Assembly: GCF_000337355.1 (NCBI RefSeq)
Contig: NZ_AOJH01000083.1
Span: forward strand, 1 to 42,174
DNA length: 42,174 bases
Direction: 5' to 3'
Source: Halorubrum kocurii JCM 14978
Lineage (GTDB): Archaea; Halobacteriota; Halobacteria; Halobacteriales; Haloferacaceae
Of the stretch, positions 7,562 to 15,823 are shown piece after piece. The notes beneath the pieces were generated by a model. It searched no databases and had not been told where the DNA came from. It saw nothing but the letters and a program-made list of their open reading frames with translations. The position numbers and the translations under genes were made by a program. Numbering within the stretch: the first letter of the stretch is position 1; every line of letters starts with the position of its first letter.

Positions 7562-8434
7562 ATGGCACGACGAAGCCTGCTGTTCTCGCCGGGCGACCGT
7601 CCGGAGCTCATGCGCAAGGCCCCCCGCGCCGGCGCCGACGTGATCTGCTTCGATCTGGAGGACGCGGTCGCCCCCGACCGGAAGGCGGAGGCCCGCGAGT
7701 CGGTTCGCGCGGTGCTCGCCGACCCCGACTTCGCCCCCGACGCGGAGGTGTGCGTCCGGCTCACCGCCTCCGAGCCGGCGGTCGACCTCGACGCGCTGGT
7801 CGGGGCGGGTGAGCGGCCGGCGACCGATCGCCGCGCCGATCCGTGCCTCGACGCGGTGATGCTCCCGAAGGTCGAGTCGCCGGACCGCGTCGAGCGGGCG
7901 GCGTCGCTCTGCGCGGACCGCGGGCTCGACCTCGCCGTGTTCGCGCTGGTCGAGACCGCCGGCGGAGTCCTCTCCGCCGAGTCGATCGCGGCGGCCCCGG
8001 GGACCGACGCGCTCGTCTTCGGCGCCGAGGACCTCGCGGCCGACGTGGGCGCGACCCGCACCGACGAGGGGACCGAGGTGCTGTACGCCCGCGAGCACGT
8101 CGTCCTCACGGCCGGCGCGGCCGATATCGACGCGATAGACACGCTGTACACCAATTTCACCGACATCGACGGGCTCCACGACGACGCCGCGTTCGCCCTC
8201 ACGCTCGGCTACGATGGGAAGCTGGCGATCCACCCGGACCAGGTCGACCCGATCAACGCGGCGTTCACGCCGGACCCCGAAGAGGTCGAGTGGGCCGAGG
8301 CGGTGCTCGACGCCCGCGACGCCGCGGACCGAGAGGGTCGGGCCGTCTTCGAGGTCGACGGCGAGATGATCGACGCGCCCCTGATCGCGCAGGCGGAGCG
8401 GATCGTCGAGCGCGCCGGCGCGGGCGATCGGTAG
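7562..8434 (+). CDS. HpcH/HpaI/CitE-family CoA-ester lyase
   Basis: The 290-residue protein is a CitE-like TIM-barrel aldolase. It opens RRSLLFSPGDRPELM, continues with ICFDLEDAV (Mg-binding acidic motif near 33-41), has LVETAGG in mid-barrel and the signature FGAEDLAADVG around 157-167. Enzymes of this group cleave or form malyl-CoA, beta-methylmalyl-CoA or citryl-CoA, and some act as malyl-CoA thioesterases. In haloarchaea, CitE paralogues serve the methylaspartate cycle and malate synthesis; which one this is cannot be decided by eye. The divergent MaoC hydratase and the glutamate dehydrogenase 67 nt downstream are consistent with C4/C5 CoA-ester and glutamate metabolism. The ATG at 7562 follows a TATA-like GATTTATG (7531-7538). 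Confidence 0.85.
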   Translation: MARRSLLFSPGDRPELMRKAPRAGADVICFDLEDAVAPDRKAEARESVRAVLADPDFAPDAEVCVRLTASEPAVDLDALVGAGERPATDRRADPCLDAVMLPKVESPDRVERAASLCADRGLDLAVFALVETAGGVLSAESIAAAPGTDALVFGAEDLAADVGATRTDEGTEVLYAREHVVLTAGAADIDAIDTLYTNFTDIDGLHDDAAFALTLGYDGKLAIHPDQVDPINAAFTPDPEEVEWAEAVLDARDAADREGRAVFEVDGEMIDAPLIAQAERIVERAGAGDR

Positions 8435-8501
8435 GGCACCGGTCGAGACAAGAACCGAGCCGTCCGCCACAGTTAACCTCAACCCCCCGGGAGACTGAGA
8501 C

Positions 8502-9755
8502 ATGAGCGACCAAGCCAATCCCTTCGAGAACCTCCGAGAGCAGGTCGACGACGCGGCGGCGTTCCTCGACGCGTCCGCGGGGGTCCTCGAGCGCCTGAAG
8601 AACCCCGAGCGAGTGTTGGAAACGAACCTCACGTTCGAGCTCGACGACGGATCGCTGGAGACGGTCCGGGCGTACCGCTCGCAGTTCAACGGCGACCGCG
8701 GCCCGTACAAGGGCGGCATCCGGTATCATCCGGGCGTCACCCGCGACGAGGTGAAGGCGCTGTCCGGCTGGATGGCGTACAAGTGCGCCGTCGTCGACGT
8801 CCCGTACGGCGGCGGGAAAGGCGGGATCGCGATCGACCCCGCCGACTACTCCGAGGCCGAGCTGGAGCGTCTCACTCGCGCGTTCGCGACCGAGCTCCGG
8901 CCGCTGATCGGCGAGGACCGCGACATCCCCGCGCCCGACGTCAACACCGGCCAGCGGGAGATGAACTGGATCAAAGACACCTACGAGACCTTAGAGAACA
9001 CGACTGCACCCGGCGTCATCACCGGGAAGGCGCTCGACTCGGGCGGCAGCGAGGGACGCGTCGAGGCGACCGGCCGCTCCGTCGCGCTCGCCGCGCGGGA
9101 GGCGTTCGACTGGCTCGACCGCGACCTCGCGGGCGCGACGGTCGCCGTGCAGGGATACGGGAACGCGGGCTCGGTCGCCGCCGCGCTGCTCGACGACCTC
9201 GGCGCTGACGTGGTCGCGGTGTCCGACTCCTCCGGCGGTATCCACGCGCCCGACGGCCTCGACCCCCGGTCGGTGAAATCACACAAGGCGGAGACGGGCT
9301 CAGTGACCGAGTACGACGACGCGGGGTCGCTCACGAACGAGGAGCTGCTGACGCTCGACGTCGACATCCTCGTGCCGGCGGCGCTGGAGAACGCGATCGA
9401 CGGCGACCTCGCGGTCGACGTGCGCGCCGACGTGGTCGTCGAGGCCGCGAACGGACCGCTCACGCCGGACGCCGACGACGCGCTCGTCGAGCAGGACGTG
9501 TACGTCGTCCCCGACATCCTCGCGAACGCCGGCGGCGTCACCGTCTCGTACTTCGAGTGGGTCCAAAACCGACAGCGGTTCTACTGGACGGAAGAGCGCG
9601 TGAACGAGGAGTTAGAGCGCGTGATCACCGAGGCGTTCGAGGGGATGGTCGACGCCTACGAGGCGCGCGACACGCCGAACCTCCGAACCGCGGCGTACGT
9701 CGTCGCCATCGATCGAATCGTCGACGCCGCCGATCAGGCCGGCAACTGGCCGTAA
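8502..9755 (+). CDS. gdhA: Glu/Leu/Phe/Val dehydrogenase, glutamate dehydrogenase paralogue 1
   Basis: A 417-residue, full-length hexameric-type glutamate dehydrogenase interconverting glutamate and 2-oxoglutarate plus ammonia. The substrate-binding [11 protein letters not shown] is at about 67-77, the catalytic lysine in PYGGGKGG (K106), and the Rossmann nucleotide site in VQGYGNAGS near 212-220, with DILANAGGV toward the C-terminus. Cofactor preference is not assigned. GTTAACC (8473-8479) lies about 25-30 nt before the ATG, so a separate leaderless promoter is plausible despite the CitE gene directly upstream. A second, somewhat longer paralogue is at 33698-35005 in the opposite orientation. 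Confidence 0.92.
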   Translation: MSDQANPFENLREQVDDAAAFLDASAGVLERLKNPERVLETNLTFELDDGSLETVRAYRSQFNGDRGPYKGGIRYHPGVTRDEVKALSGWMAYKCAVVDVPYGGGKGGIAIDPADYSEAELERLTRAFATELRPLIGEDRDIPAPDVNTGQREMNWIKDTYETLENTTAPGVITGKALDSGGSEGRVEATGRSVALAAREAFDWLDRDLAGATVAVQGYGNAGSVAAALLDDLGADVVAVSDSSGGIHAPDGLDPRSVKSHKAETGSVTEYDDAGSLTNEELLTLDVDILVPAALENAIDGDLAVDVRADVVVEAANGPLTPDADDALVEQDVYVVPDILANAGGVTVSYFEWVQNRQRFYWTEERVNEELERVITEAFEGMVDAYEARDTPNLRTAAYVVAIDRIVDAADQAGNWP

Positions 9756-9776
9756 CTGTCGCCTCAGGGAGGAATT

Positions 9777-10493
9777 CTAACCCAGCCGCGCGTTCCGGAT
9801 CTCGACGTGACCGCGGTCGCCCTCCCACACCGCGTCGTACTCGATGTCGATCCGGCGGTCCATGTGCGGCCCGTCGACGACGTACGTCTCGAACTCTCCG
9901 CCCTCGCCGAGCGGGTGGACCCCGTACTCCTCGCGCAGGTCGACGAGCTCGGCCAGCGCGTCGGCGTCGTACCGGCGGCCGAGCCACGACTCGTCGAGCC
10001 CGTAGGCGGCCACCTGCACGATCCGGATCTCGAAGCCCGCGTCGAACATCGACTCGGCGAGCGCGACCGGGTCCTCCCGCCACAGCGGCGCGAAGAGGTC
10101 GATCCCGAGGCGGTCGCACATCCCCTGAATGCGGCTCGTCTGGAACTCGCTCTCGACCGCGCCGGCGGTGACGCCCGCGAGGTCGACGTCGTCCTCGGCG
10201 GCGATCTCGCGGAGCGCCGCCTCCATCGGCTCCAGCTCGGCGTCTCCCTGCGCGCCCGCGTCGTCGACGTCGTCAGCTCCGAAGTCGTCGGGAGACACCT
10301 CGACGAGGTCGATCCCGACGCTCTCGGCCGCGAGCTCGGCCAGCTCGGTCGCCGGCGTGTGGTACATGTACGAGTCGCCCGCGGGGTGGACCGTCAGGAG
10401 CCGCGAGACGTCGAGTCCCTCCTCCAGCGCGCGGTACAGCGCCCACGAGGAGTCTTTCCCGCCCGAAAAGAGGCTCACCCAGTCGTCGGTCAT
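9777..10493 (-). CDS. dph6: Diphthine--ammonia ligase, Dph6 family
   Basis: A 238-residue PP-loop ATPase matching the archaeal Dph6/MJ0570 family, which amidates diphthine on elongation factor 2 with ATP and ammonia to finish diphthamide. The adenylate-forming PP-loop SGGKDS is at residues 10-15. The family region PATELAELAAESVGI follows, then TAGAVESEFQTSRIQGMCDRLG and the C-terminal HPLGEGGEFETYVVDGP. The ATG at 10493 puts the PP-loop at the N-terminus as in homologues; the upstream in-frame sequence overlaps an AT-rich promoter and is not coding. It converges with gdhA, leaving 21 nt between stops. With Dph2 at 209-1252 the window holds two steps of one pathway; Dph5 was not found. Confidence 0.92.
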   Translation of the reverse strand: MTDDWVSLFSGGKDSSWALYRALEEGLDVSRLLTVHPAGDSYMYHTPATELAELAAESVGIDLVEVSPDDFGADDVDDAGAQGDAELEPMEAALREIAAEDDVDLAGVTAGAVESEFQTSRIQGMCDRLGIDLFAPLWREDPVALAESMFDAGFEIRIVQVAAYGLDESWLGRRYDADALAELVDLREEYGVHPLGEGGEFETYVVDGPHMDRRIDIEYDAVWEGDRGHVEIRNARLG

Positions 10494-10641
10494 TGGTGGG
10501 AGAACGCTCGGCGCGCCTAAAGCGTCGGCGGTCCGGGTTGACGGTCGTCGACCGAGCCGACCGCGACGCGGCGATCCGTCGATCGAACGGCGATATCTCC
10601 GAGAGTTATCCGCCGAACCGCTATTATTAATGAAAAATAAC

Positions 10642-10650
10642 AATATATTA
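10642..10650 (+). promoter_or_regulatory. TATA box of the trans-sulfuration gene
   Basis: AATATATTA lies 25-33 nt before the ATG at 10675, inside an unusually AT-rich block (10621-10650) in high-GC surroundings. The position predicts a leaderless or nearly leaderless transcript. A short inverted repeat, TTATT/AATAA (10624-10628 and 10636-10640), lies just upstream and could be a regulator or BRE-proximal site. Confidence 0.65.
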
Positions 10651-10674
10651 GCGACTGCGCGTCGGAGTTCGCGT

Positions 10675-11916
10675 ATGGAGGACCAACCGGAGCCGTCGCT
10701 CGACACGACCGCCGTCGCGGAAGGCGAGGAACCGTTCGGGAACGGCAGCGAAGCGGGCGACGTCGTCTCGCCCGTCCACCTCTCGTCGACGTTCGCGCTT
10801 CCCGGTCTCGACACCGAGATGCGACTCGACGACGTGGATCCGAGCGCCGGCGAGTTCGTCTACGGCCGGCTGTCGAACCCGACCCGTCACGCGTTGGAGA
10901 CTCGGCTCGCCGCGCTCGAGGGGGGCGCGCACGGCGCCGCGTTCGCCTCGGGCACCGCGGCGATTTTCACGACCCTGCTCGCGCGACTCACTCCCGGCGA
11001 CCACGTCGTCGCCTTCGAGGACCTGTACGCCGGCACCCGTCGGATGCTCGACGACGTGTTCCGGTCGCGCCTCGGCGTCGACGTCACCTACGTCGACGCG
11101 ACTGACACGGCGAACGTGGCGGCCGCGCTCCGCGAGGAGACCGCCGTCGTCTGGATGGAGTCACCGACGAACCCCAAACTCGCGCTGTGTGACATCGCCG
11201 GTATCGCCGACCTGGTCGCGGACCGAGACGTGCTGTTCGGCGTGGACAACACGTTCGCGAGCCCGTACTTCCAGCGGCCGCTCGAACTGGGTGCCGACGT
11301 CGTCGTCCACAGCACGACGAAGTACCTCAACGGCCACTCGGACGCCATCGCCGGCGCGGTCGTCACCGACGACGACGCGCTGGCCGAGGAGATCCGGTTC
11401 CTCCAGCAGGTCGGCGTGGGCGCCGTGAGCGGCCCGTTCGACAGCTACCTCGTGTTACGCGGCACGAAGACGCTCGCCGCTCGGATGGACCGGCACGAAG
11501 CGAACGCGACGGCCGTCGCCGAGTTCCTCGACGAGCGACCGGCGGTGACCGACGTGTACTACCCCGGTCTGCCGACCCACCCGGACCACGAGCTCGCTCG
11601 CGAGCAGATGTCCGGCTTCGGCGGGATCCTCTCGTTCGAACTCGACGGAGAAATCGACGACGCGAAGCGGTTCGTCGAGGCGTTATCGGTGTTCACGCTC
11701 GCGGTCTCCGTCGGCGGCGTCGAGAGCCTGATCGAGCTGCCGGCCGCGATGACCCACGAGCCGCTGTCGGCGGCGGAGCGCGAAGCGCTGGGGATCTCCG
11801 ACACGCTCCTCCGCGTTTCGGTCGGTATCGAGGGAACGGACGACCTGATCGCGGACTTAAAAAGAGGTTTCGCTGCGATGAACCGCCGCGCGACGCCGCC
11901 GTCGACCGACCACTGA
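10675..11916 (+). CDS. PLP-dependent trans-sulfuration enzyme (cystathionine gamma-synthase/lyase family)
   Basis: A 413-residue Cys/Met-metabolism PLP enzyme. The cofactor lysine is K216 in HSTTKYLNGH, the PLP-contacting aspartate is in VDNTFASP (about 190-197), and FVYGRLSNPTRHALE and FASGTAAI are further family signatures. Members form or cleave cystathionine or make homocysteine from activated homoserine; the exact reaction cannot be told from sequence. The ATG at 10675 is chosen because a strong TATA box ends 25 nt upstream and the preceding in-frame codons are AT-rich promoter sequence. It is divergent from dph6 and converges with the acidic protein at 11946. Confidence 0.9.
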   Translation: MEDQPEPSLDTTAVAEGEEPFGNGSEAGDVVSPVHLSSTFALPGLDTEMRLDDVDPSAGEFVYGRLSNPTRHALETRLAALEGGAHGAAFASGTAAIFTTLLARLTPGDHVVAFEDLYAGTRRMLDDVFRSRLGVDVTYVDATDTANVAAALREETAVVWMESPTNPKLALCDIAGIADLVADRDVLFGVDNTFASPYFQRPLELGADVVVHSTTKYLNGHSDAIAGAVVTDDDALAEEIRFLQQVGVGAVSGPFDSYLVLRGTKTLAARMDRHEANATAVAEFLDERPAVTDVYYPGLPTHPDHELAREQMSGFGGILSFELDGEIDDAKRFVEALSVFTLAVSVGGVESLIELPAAMTHEPLSAAEREALGISDTLLRVSVGIEGTDDLIADLKRGFAAMNRRATPPSTDH

Positions 11917-11945
11917 CACCGATCGACGCCGCGGCGGCGCCGGTC

Positions 11946-12515
11946 TCAGTCCGAGATGAACTCGTTATCGCGCCAGTTGACCCCGCCGTCGCCGTCACCC
12001 GCCCCCTGCGGGCTCTCGACGACCTCGATGCTCGCGGGACGCGGTTCTCCCTCGACGATGCGGGTCGCCTCCAGCTCGCCGTCCTCCTCGGTGATCGCCG
12101 TCAGCGTCCCCTTCTCGGAGAGGGTCGCGATCTTGCGGAGTACGAGGAACATCGGGTACTGGAGCGCGGAGTTCTGCAGGACGGTCTCGCGGTCACCCTT
12201 GAAGCAGGCGAACTCGACGAGCTCGGAGGGGATCTCCTCCTCCTCGTCGTCCATCCACTGCGGGCCGCCGGCGCGCGGAGGTTCTTCCTCCCACACGCGG
12301 GTCTCGGTGACCGACGCCTTCAGCTGGGCTGTCGGCGTGTACTTGCTAATTGACTCGTCGTCGGACAGGGCCTTGATGATGAGGGTGTTGTTTCGACGCG
12401 TGATGTCGATGTCGTCGATCTCCGGGGGGAGGTCGGGATCTTCTTCGAAGTACGTCTCCACGTCTTCGAGTGGCAGTTCGAGCGTCGAATGAAGTCTGAA
12501 CACGCGGCCTGTCAT
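11946..12515 (-). CDS. Conserved acidic haloarchaeal protein, unknown function
   Basis: A very acidic 189-residue protein (MTGRVFRLHSTLELPLEDV start) with a beta-strand-rich N-terminal half, a central EEPPRAGGPQWMDDEEEE linker, a helical stretch around QYPMFLVLRKIATLSEK, and a Gly/Asp-rich tail ending NWRDNEFISD. The look is that of a haloarchaea-specific conserved family; I do not recognise a catalytic motif or a DNA-binding helix. A minus-strand CATATAAA box sits at about 12598-12605, 83-90 nt before the start codon, so a leader of about 55-60 nt is likely, unlike the leaderless genes around it. Confidence 0.75.
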   Translation of the reverse strand: MTGRVFRLHSTLELPLEDVETYFEEDPDLPPEIDDIDITRRNNTLIIKALSDDESISKYTPTAQLKASVTETRVWEEEPPRAGGPQWMDDEEEEIPSELVEFACFKGDRETVLQNSALQYPMFLVLRKIATLSEKGTLTAITEEDGELEATRIVEGEPRPASIEVVESPQGAGDGDGGVNWRDNEFISD

Positions 12516-12730
12516 TGTTGATTGGGTGAAGTGGGGTCGAACCGATCAGCACGGCGGCAGCGGCGACTGCTGCACCTACCGACTCTACGGCCCGTGGGTT
12601 TATATGGCCTGCCCTTCGATTCTCCGAGATCGGAGCCGCAACGCCCCGGAGCGGAGGCGGTGCCGACCGTTTCGGGGACGTCGCCTCGGTGTCTGCCGGC
12701 GATCGAGAGGCGCGTCGAGGCGGGGTTCGT

Positions 12731-13075
12731 CTACTCGGCGCCCAGCTCGGCCGCCAGCTCGCCGCGCTCGTCGAGCTCCGCCAGCACGTCGCTCCCGCCG
12801 ACGAACTCCCCGTCGACGAACGTCTGTGGGATCGTCTCCCAGCCGCTGTGAGACTCCAGCGCCTCGCGGTAGTGCGGCAGCGCCGGCAGCACGTCGACCG
12901 TCTCGAACTCGTCGACGTGCTGGCCGATCAGCTCGACCGCGCGCTTCGAGTAGCCGCACTGCGGCATCAGGCGGTTGCCTTTCATGAACAGCACCACGTC
13001 GTTGTCGGCGATCGTCTCCTCGACTCGGGCCGCGATCTCGTCGGGCTCGGCGTCCGTCTCGGGTTGGAACGTCAT
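12731..13075 (-). CDS. Monothiol glutaredoxin (Grx4/GrxD-like)
   Basis: The 114-residue protein is a monothiol glutaredoxin: a helical N-terminus, strand VVLFMKGN, active site CGYS at 40-43 (normally CGFS), then the glutathione-binding region with WETIPQTFVDGEFVGGSDVL. Monothiol glutaredoxins hand over [2Fe-2S] clusters and regulate iron metabolism; haloarchaea use gamma-glutamylcysteine in place of glutathione, so the thiol partner here is probably that (inference). It lies downstream of gfcR on the same strand (89 nt gap). The ATG at 13075 is chosen because it gives a normal family length. Confidence 0.9.
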   Translation of the reverse strand: MTFQPETDAEPDEIAARVEETIADNDVVLFMKGNRLMPQCGYSKRAVELIGQHVDEFETVDVLPALPHYREALESHSGWETIPQTFVDGEFVGGSDVLAELDERGELAAELGAE

Positions 13076-13164
13076 GGAGAGCGATACGCACCCGCGACGC
13101 AAATGGGTTCCGCACGGGATCGGCGTAGCCGGGAGCACGGGGAGCCCCGGCGCGTTTCCGCCCC

Positions 13165-13800
13165 TTACTCCTCGCGGTCGACGCGGACCACGTCGACGAG
13201 CGAGTACACCGGCACGCCGTCGATCTCGTCGTACCCGCGCTTGTCGACGAGCACGACGCACGCGACGGGCTCGCCCCCCTGCTCGCGGATCGCGTCGATC
13301 GACTCGCGCATCGTCGTCCCCGAGGTGATGATGTCGTCGACGACGTAGCACTCGCGGTCGCGGATGGCGGCGAAGTTCCGGGAGAAGCCGCCGCCCTGCT
13401 CGTCGATGTCACCCTCGTCCCACTGGTGTTTCGCGGGCGCGTACGTTCCCAGGTCCGTGTCGAGCTGGTTCGCGACCGCGGTCGCGAGCGGCGCGCCGGC
13501 CTTCTCAATGCCGACCGTCAGGTCGACCGCTTCCCCCTGCTTGGCCAGCAGGTCGGCCATCGCGCTCGCCGCGTACCGAAGCCGCGTCGAGTCGCGCCCC
13601 AGCGCCGACCAGTCGACGTGGATGTCGGCGGTCGTGGTCGACGCCGCGAGCTCGGCGCCGGTGTCGTTCCCGCCGGCGCGCTCGACGAGCCAGCTCGCGG
13701 TCTCCCGGGAGACGTTCAGTTCGTCGGCGATTTCGCCCTTCGAGAGGCCGTGTTCCGCGAGCTCGGCCGCGCTGTCTATCAGGTCGTCAACGTTCTTCAT
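13165..13800 (-). CDS. gfcR: GfcR, PRTase-like transcriptional regulator of sugar catabolism
   Basis: A 211-residue fusion of an N-terminal helix-turn-helix (about 19-42, KGEIADELNVSRETASWLV) to a type I phosphoribosyltransferase domain with the PRPP loop VVDDIITSGTT at 153-163. This is the archaeal GfcR architecture; in Haloferax volcanii GfcR activates glycolytic and semi-phosphorylative Entner-Doudoroff genes. Such proteins are often misannotated as orotate phosphoribosyltransferase. The ATG at 13800 lies 14 nt inside the end of the glucose dehydrogenase gene, so the two are co-transcribed and probably translationally coupled. The effector is likely a sugar-pathway metabolite, not orotate. 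Confidence 0.9.
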   Translation of the reverse strand: MKNVDDLIDSAAELAEHGLSKGEIADELNVSRETASWLVERAGGNDTGAELAASTTTADIHVDWSALGRDSTRLRYAASAMADLLAKQGEAVDLTVGIEKAGAPLATAVANQLDTDLGTYAPAKHQWDEGDIDEQGGGFSRNFAAIRDRECYVVDDIITSGTTMRESIDAIREQGGEPVACVVLVDKRGYDEIDGVPVYSLVDVVRVDREE

Positions 13801-14857
13801 ATACGTCGAATTCGACCGCCGTTTTAATAGTCGTGTCGTCATCCGCGAACGCGGCCTCGAACTCGTCGAGCCCGTACACGCCGGTGACAAGATCGTCGAG
13901 GAACGATTCGGAGAAGCGGGACAGCGAGCCGACGGCGGCCTCGAAGTGCTCGTAGCCGGAGTTGACGCTGCCGACGAGCGCCTTGTTGTGGAGGACGAAC
14001 TCCCGGTGGAGCCGGCCGCCGTCGATCTCGAACTCCCAGTCGTTCGGCACGCCGAGCAGCGCGCCGACGCCGTTGGGCGCGAGCGCCTCGATCGTCTCGA
14101 AGGCGTGGGGCGCGTAGCCGGTCGCCTCGAAAACGAAGTCCATCGCCTCGTGGTCCTCCGGCACCGACGGCACCGGCGTCTCGTTGGAGTTGACGTACGT
14201 CGCGCCGAGCGACTCGATCACGTCGATCGTCGGGTCGGGGCGCTCGCGGCGGCCGAGACAGTAGATCCGATCGAACTCCTCGTCGAGGGTCGCCACCGTC
14301 AACAGCCCGAGCGAGCCGTTCCCGAGCACCAGCGCTGACTCCGGCTCCCAGTGGAACGCCGACCGGCTCGCGTGGGCGTGCTCGATCGCCTTCTCCGCGA
14401 TCGACACGGGCTCGACGAGGAACCCCCACTCGGCCAACGCCGGCGGAATCTCGACGAGGAACTCCGCGGGGCTGGTGAAGTACTCCGCCATGAACCCGTG
14501 CGCGCCGACGATCCCGCGCTCGTGGTACCGCCCCTCCGGCGCCATGTCCGGCTCGCCCCGCGCGAAGTACTCGTTCGCTCCGTTCGGCGGGCGTCGGACC
14601 GTCGGGACCACGACGTCGCCGACCTCGAACGGCGTGTCGTTCGGGTCCTCGATCACGCCGACGGCCTCGTGGCCCAACACGAGGTGGTCTTCGCCCTCCG
14701 GAGCCCCGCCGTGGCCCCCCGAGATGACCTCGTGGTCGGTCCCGTCTACGCCGACTCGGAGGGTCCGGACCAACGCCTCCCCGGGCGCCGGCTCCGGCCG
14801 CGGCTTCTCTGTCACGACCGGTTCGGCCGCCCCGTCGTACACGGCGATCGCTTTCAT
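13787..14857 (-). CDS. gdh: Glucose 1-dehydrogenase (zinc MDR family)
   Basis: A 356-residue medium-chain dehydrogenase closely matching haloarchaeal glucose 1-dehydrogenase, which oxidises glucose to gluconolactone as the first step of the semi-phosphorylative Entner-Doudoroff pathway. Zinc-site residues typical of the Haloferax enzyme are visible: D38 (VGVDGTDHE), H63-E64 (LGHEAVG) and E149 (LVEP). The Rossmann motif is LVLGNGSLGLL around 184-194. The ATG at 14857 starts MKAIAVYDG. Overlap with gfcR by 14 nt places enzyme and regulator in one transcript. Upstream lies an AT-rich control region with three perfect inverted repeats. Confidence 0.92.
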   Translation of the reverse strand: MKAIAVYDGAAEPVVTEKPRPEPAPGEALVRTLRVGVDGTDHEVISGGHGGAPEGEDHLVLGHEAVGVIEDPNDTPFEVGDVVVPTVRRPPNGANEYFARGEPDMAPEGRYHERGIVGAHGFMAEYFTSPAEFLVEIPPALAEWGFLVEPVSIAEKAIEHAHASRSAFHWEPESALVLGNGSLGLLTVATLDEEFDRIYCLGRRERPDPTIDVIESLGATYVNSNETPVPSVPEDHEAMDFVFEATGYAPHAFETIEALAPNGVGALLGVPNDWEFEIDGGRLHREFVLHNKALVGSVNSGYEHFEAAVGSLSRFSESFLDDLVTGVYGLDEFEAAFADDDTTIKTAVEFDVYEER

Positions 14858-14861
14858 ACCA

Positions 14862-14915
14862 TGACCTTCGAGGTCAGTCACCAAAAGATTTCTTTTATTG
14901 TGAGTAAAGACTCAC
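14862..14915 (-). promoter_or_regulatory. Palindrome-rich control region of gdh-gfcR
   Basis: Between the divergent gdh and NRDE genes are three perfect inverted repeats: TGACCT-TCG-AGGTCA (14862-14876), AAAAGA-TT-TCTTTT (14883-14896) and GTGAGT-AAAG-ACTCAC (14900-14915). On the minus strand AATAAAAG (14892-14899) is a likely TATA box, so the first palindrome overlaps the expected start site and the third lies just upstream of the box. GfcR, encoded downstream in the same operon, is the obvious candidate binder (inference). The palindromes themselves are seen directly. Confidence 0.7.
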
Positions 14916-14963
14916 CACCACCGAGACCGCGGGTTTTTCGGCGGCGCCCCCCGGATCACCGCC

Positions 14964-15767
14964 GTGTGCACGCTCACTCTCGCGTGGCGGACGTTCGGCG
15001 ACGCCCCGATTGCGCTCGCCGCGAACCGCGACGAAGCGCTGGACCGACCGTCTGAACCGCCGGCCCTTCGGGGCGGCGACGACAGCGACGACGCCGCCGA
15101 TGGCTACGTCGCGCCTCGCGACGCCGAGGCCGGCGGGACGTGGATCGGGCTCTCGGGGTCGGGCGTCGTCGCCGCGGTCACGAACCGGTGGCTCGACGCC
15201 GACCGCCGGAGCGACCGGTCCCGCGGCCTGCTCGTCCGCGACTGCCTGACGGCCGACTCCGCGGAGGACGCCGTTCGCAGGGTCGAACGGGACCTCGAAA
15301 CGCGGTCGTACGACGGGTTCAATCTCGTGCTCGCCGACGCCGACGCCGCCTTCCTCCTCTCGTACGACGGCGGACTGGCGATCACCCGCCTCGACCCCGG
15401 CGTCCACGTCGTCGGCAACGTCGGCGGCGTGGTCAACGGCGTCGAGCGCTTCGCGGTCCCCGAGCGCCGGCGGGAGTTCGGCGCGGAGCGCGCCGACAGC
15501 GCGCGGGCGGTCGCGGTCGCGACGGCGCCCGAACCGGGCGAGACGGGTGCGGAGTGGCTCGACCGCGCCAGCGCGACGCTGGCGGACCACGAGTACGGGG
15601 CCTGCCTCCACGGCGACGGCTTCGGGACGCGGTCGTTCACTCGGATCCGGACCGCCCCCGGTCCCGAGGGGACTCCCGAGTTCGCCTACGCCGACGGCCC
15701 GCCCTGCGAGACCCCCGCGGAGGCGGTGTCGCTGCCGGCGGGCTTCGGATCCGGCGGATCGGCGTAG
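14964..15767 (+). CDS. NRDE/TANGO2-family protein
   Basis: A 267-residue NRDE-domain protein. It begins MCTLTLAW and contains the family motif AANRDEALDRPSEPP at about 19-33, YVAPRDAEAGGTWIGLS, and NLVLADADAAFLLSYDGG in mid-protein. The family (TANGO2 in eukaryotes) has an Ntn-hydrolase-like fold in which Cys2 would become the N-terminal nucleophile after Met removal; its biochemical role is unsettled, with links to haem and lipid handling. The start is a GTG at 14964, the only one that leaves Cys at position 2. It is divergent from gdh, so the palindromes between them could influence both genes. Confidence 0.88.
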   Translation: MCTLTLAWRTFGDAPIALAANRDEALDRPSEPPALRGGDDSDDAADGYVAPRDAEAGGTWIGLSGSGVVAAVTNRWLDADRRSDRSRGLLVRDCLTADSAEDAVRRVERDLETRSYDGFNLVLADADAAFLLSYDGGLAITRLDPGVHVVGNVGGVVNGVERFAVPERRREFGAERADSARAVAVATAPEPGETGAEWLDRASATLADHEYGACLHGDGFGTRSFTRIRTAPGPEGTPEFAYADGPPCETPAEAVSLPAGFGSGGSA

Positions 15768-15791
15768 CGCCGGCGACGGCGCGGAAAGCCA

Positions 15792-15800
15792 GTTTTAAGC
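15792..15800 (+). promoter_or_regulatory. TATA box of the winged-helix regulator gene
   Basis: GTTTTAAGC lies 24-32 nt before the ATG at 15824, matching the spacing expected for a leaderless transcript, and follows the end of the NRDE gene closely. Confidence 0.6.
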
Positions 15801-15823
15801 GACTCGCGGGCGCCCAGTAGTGT

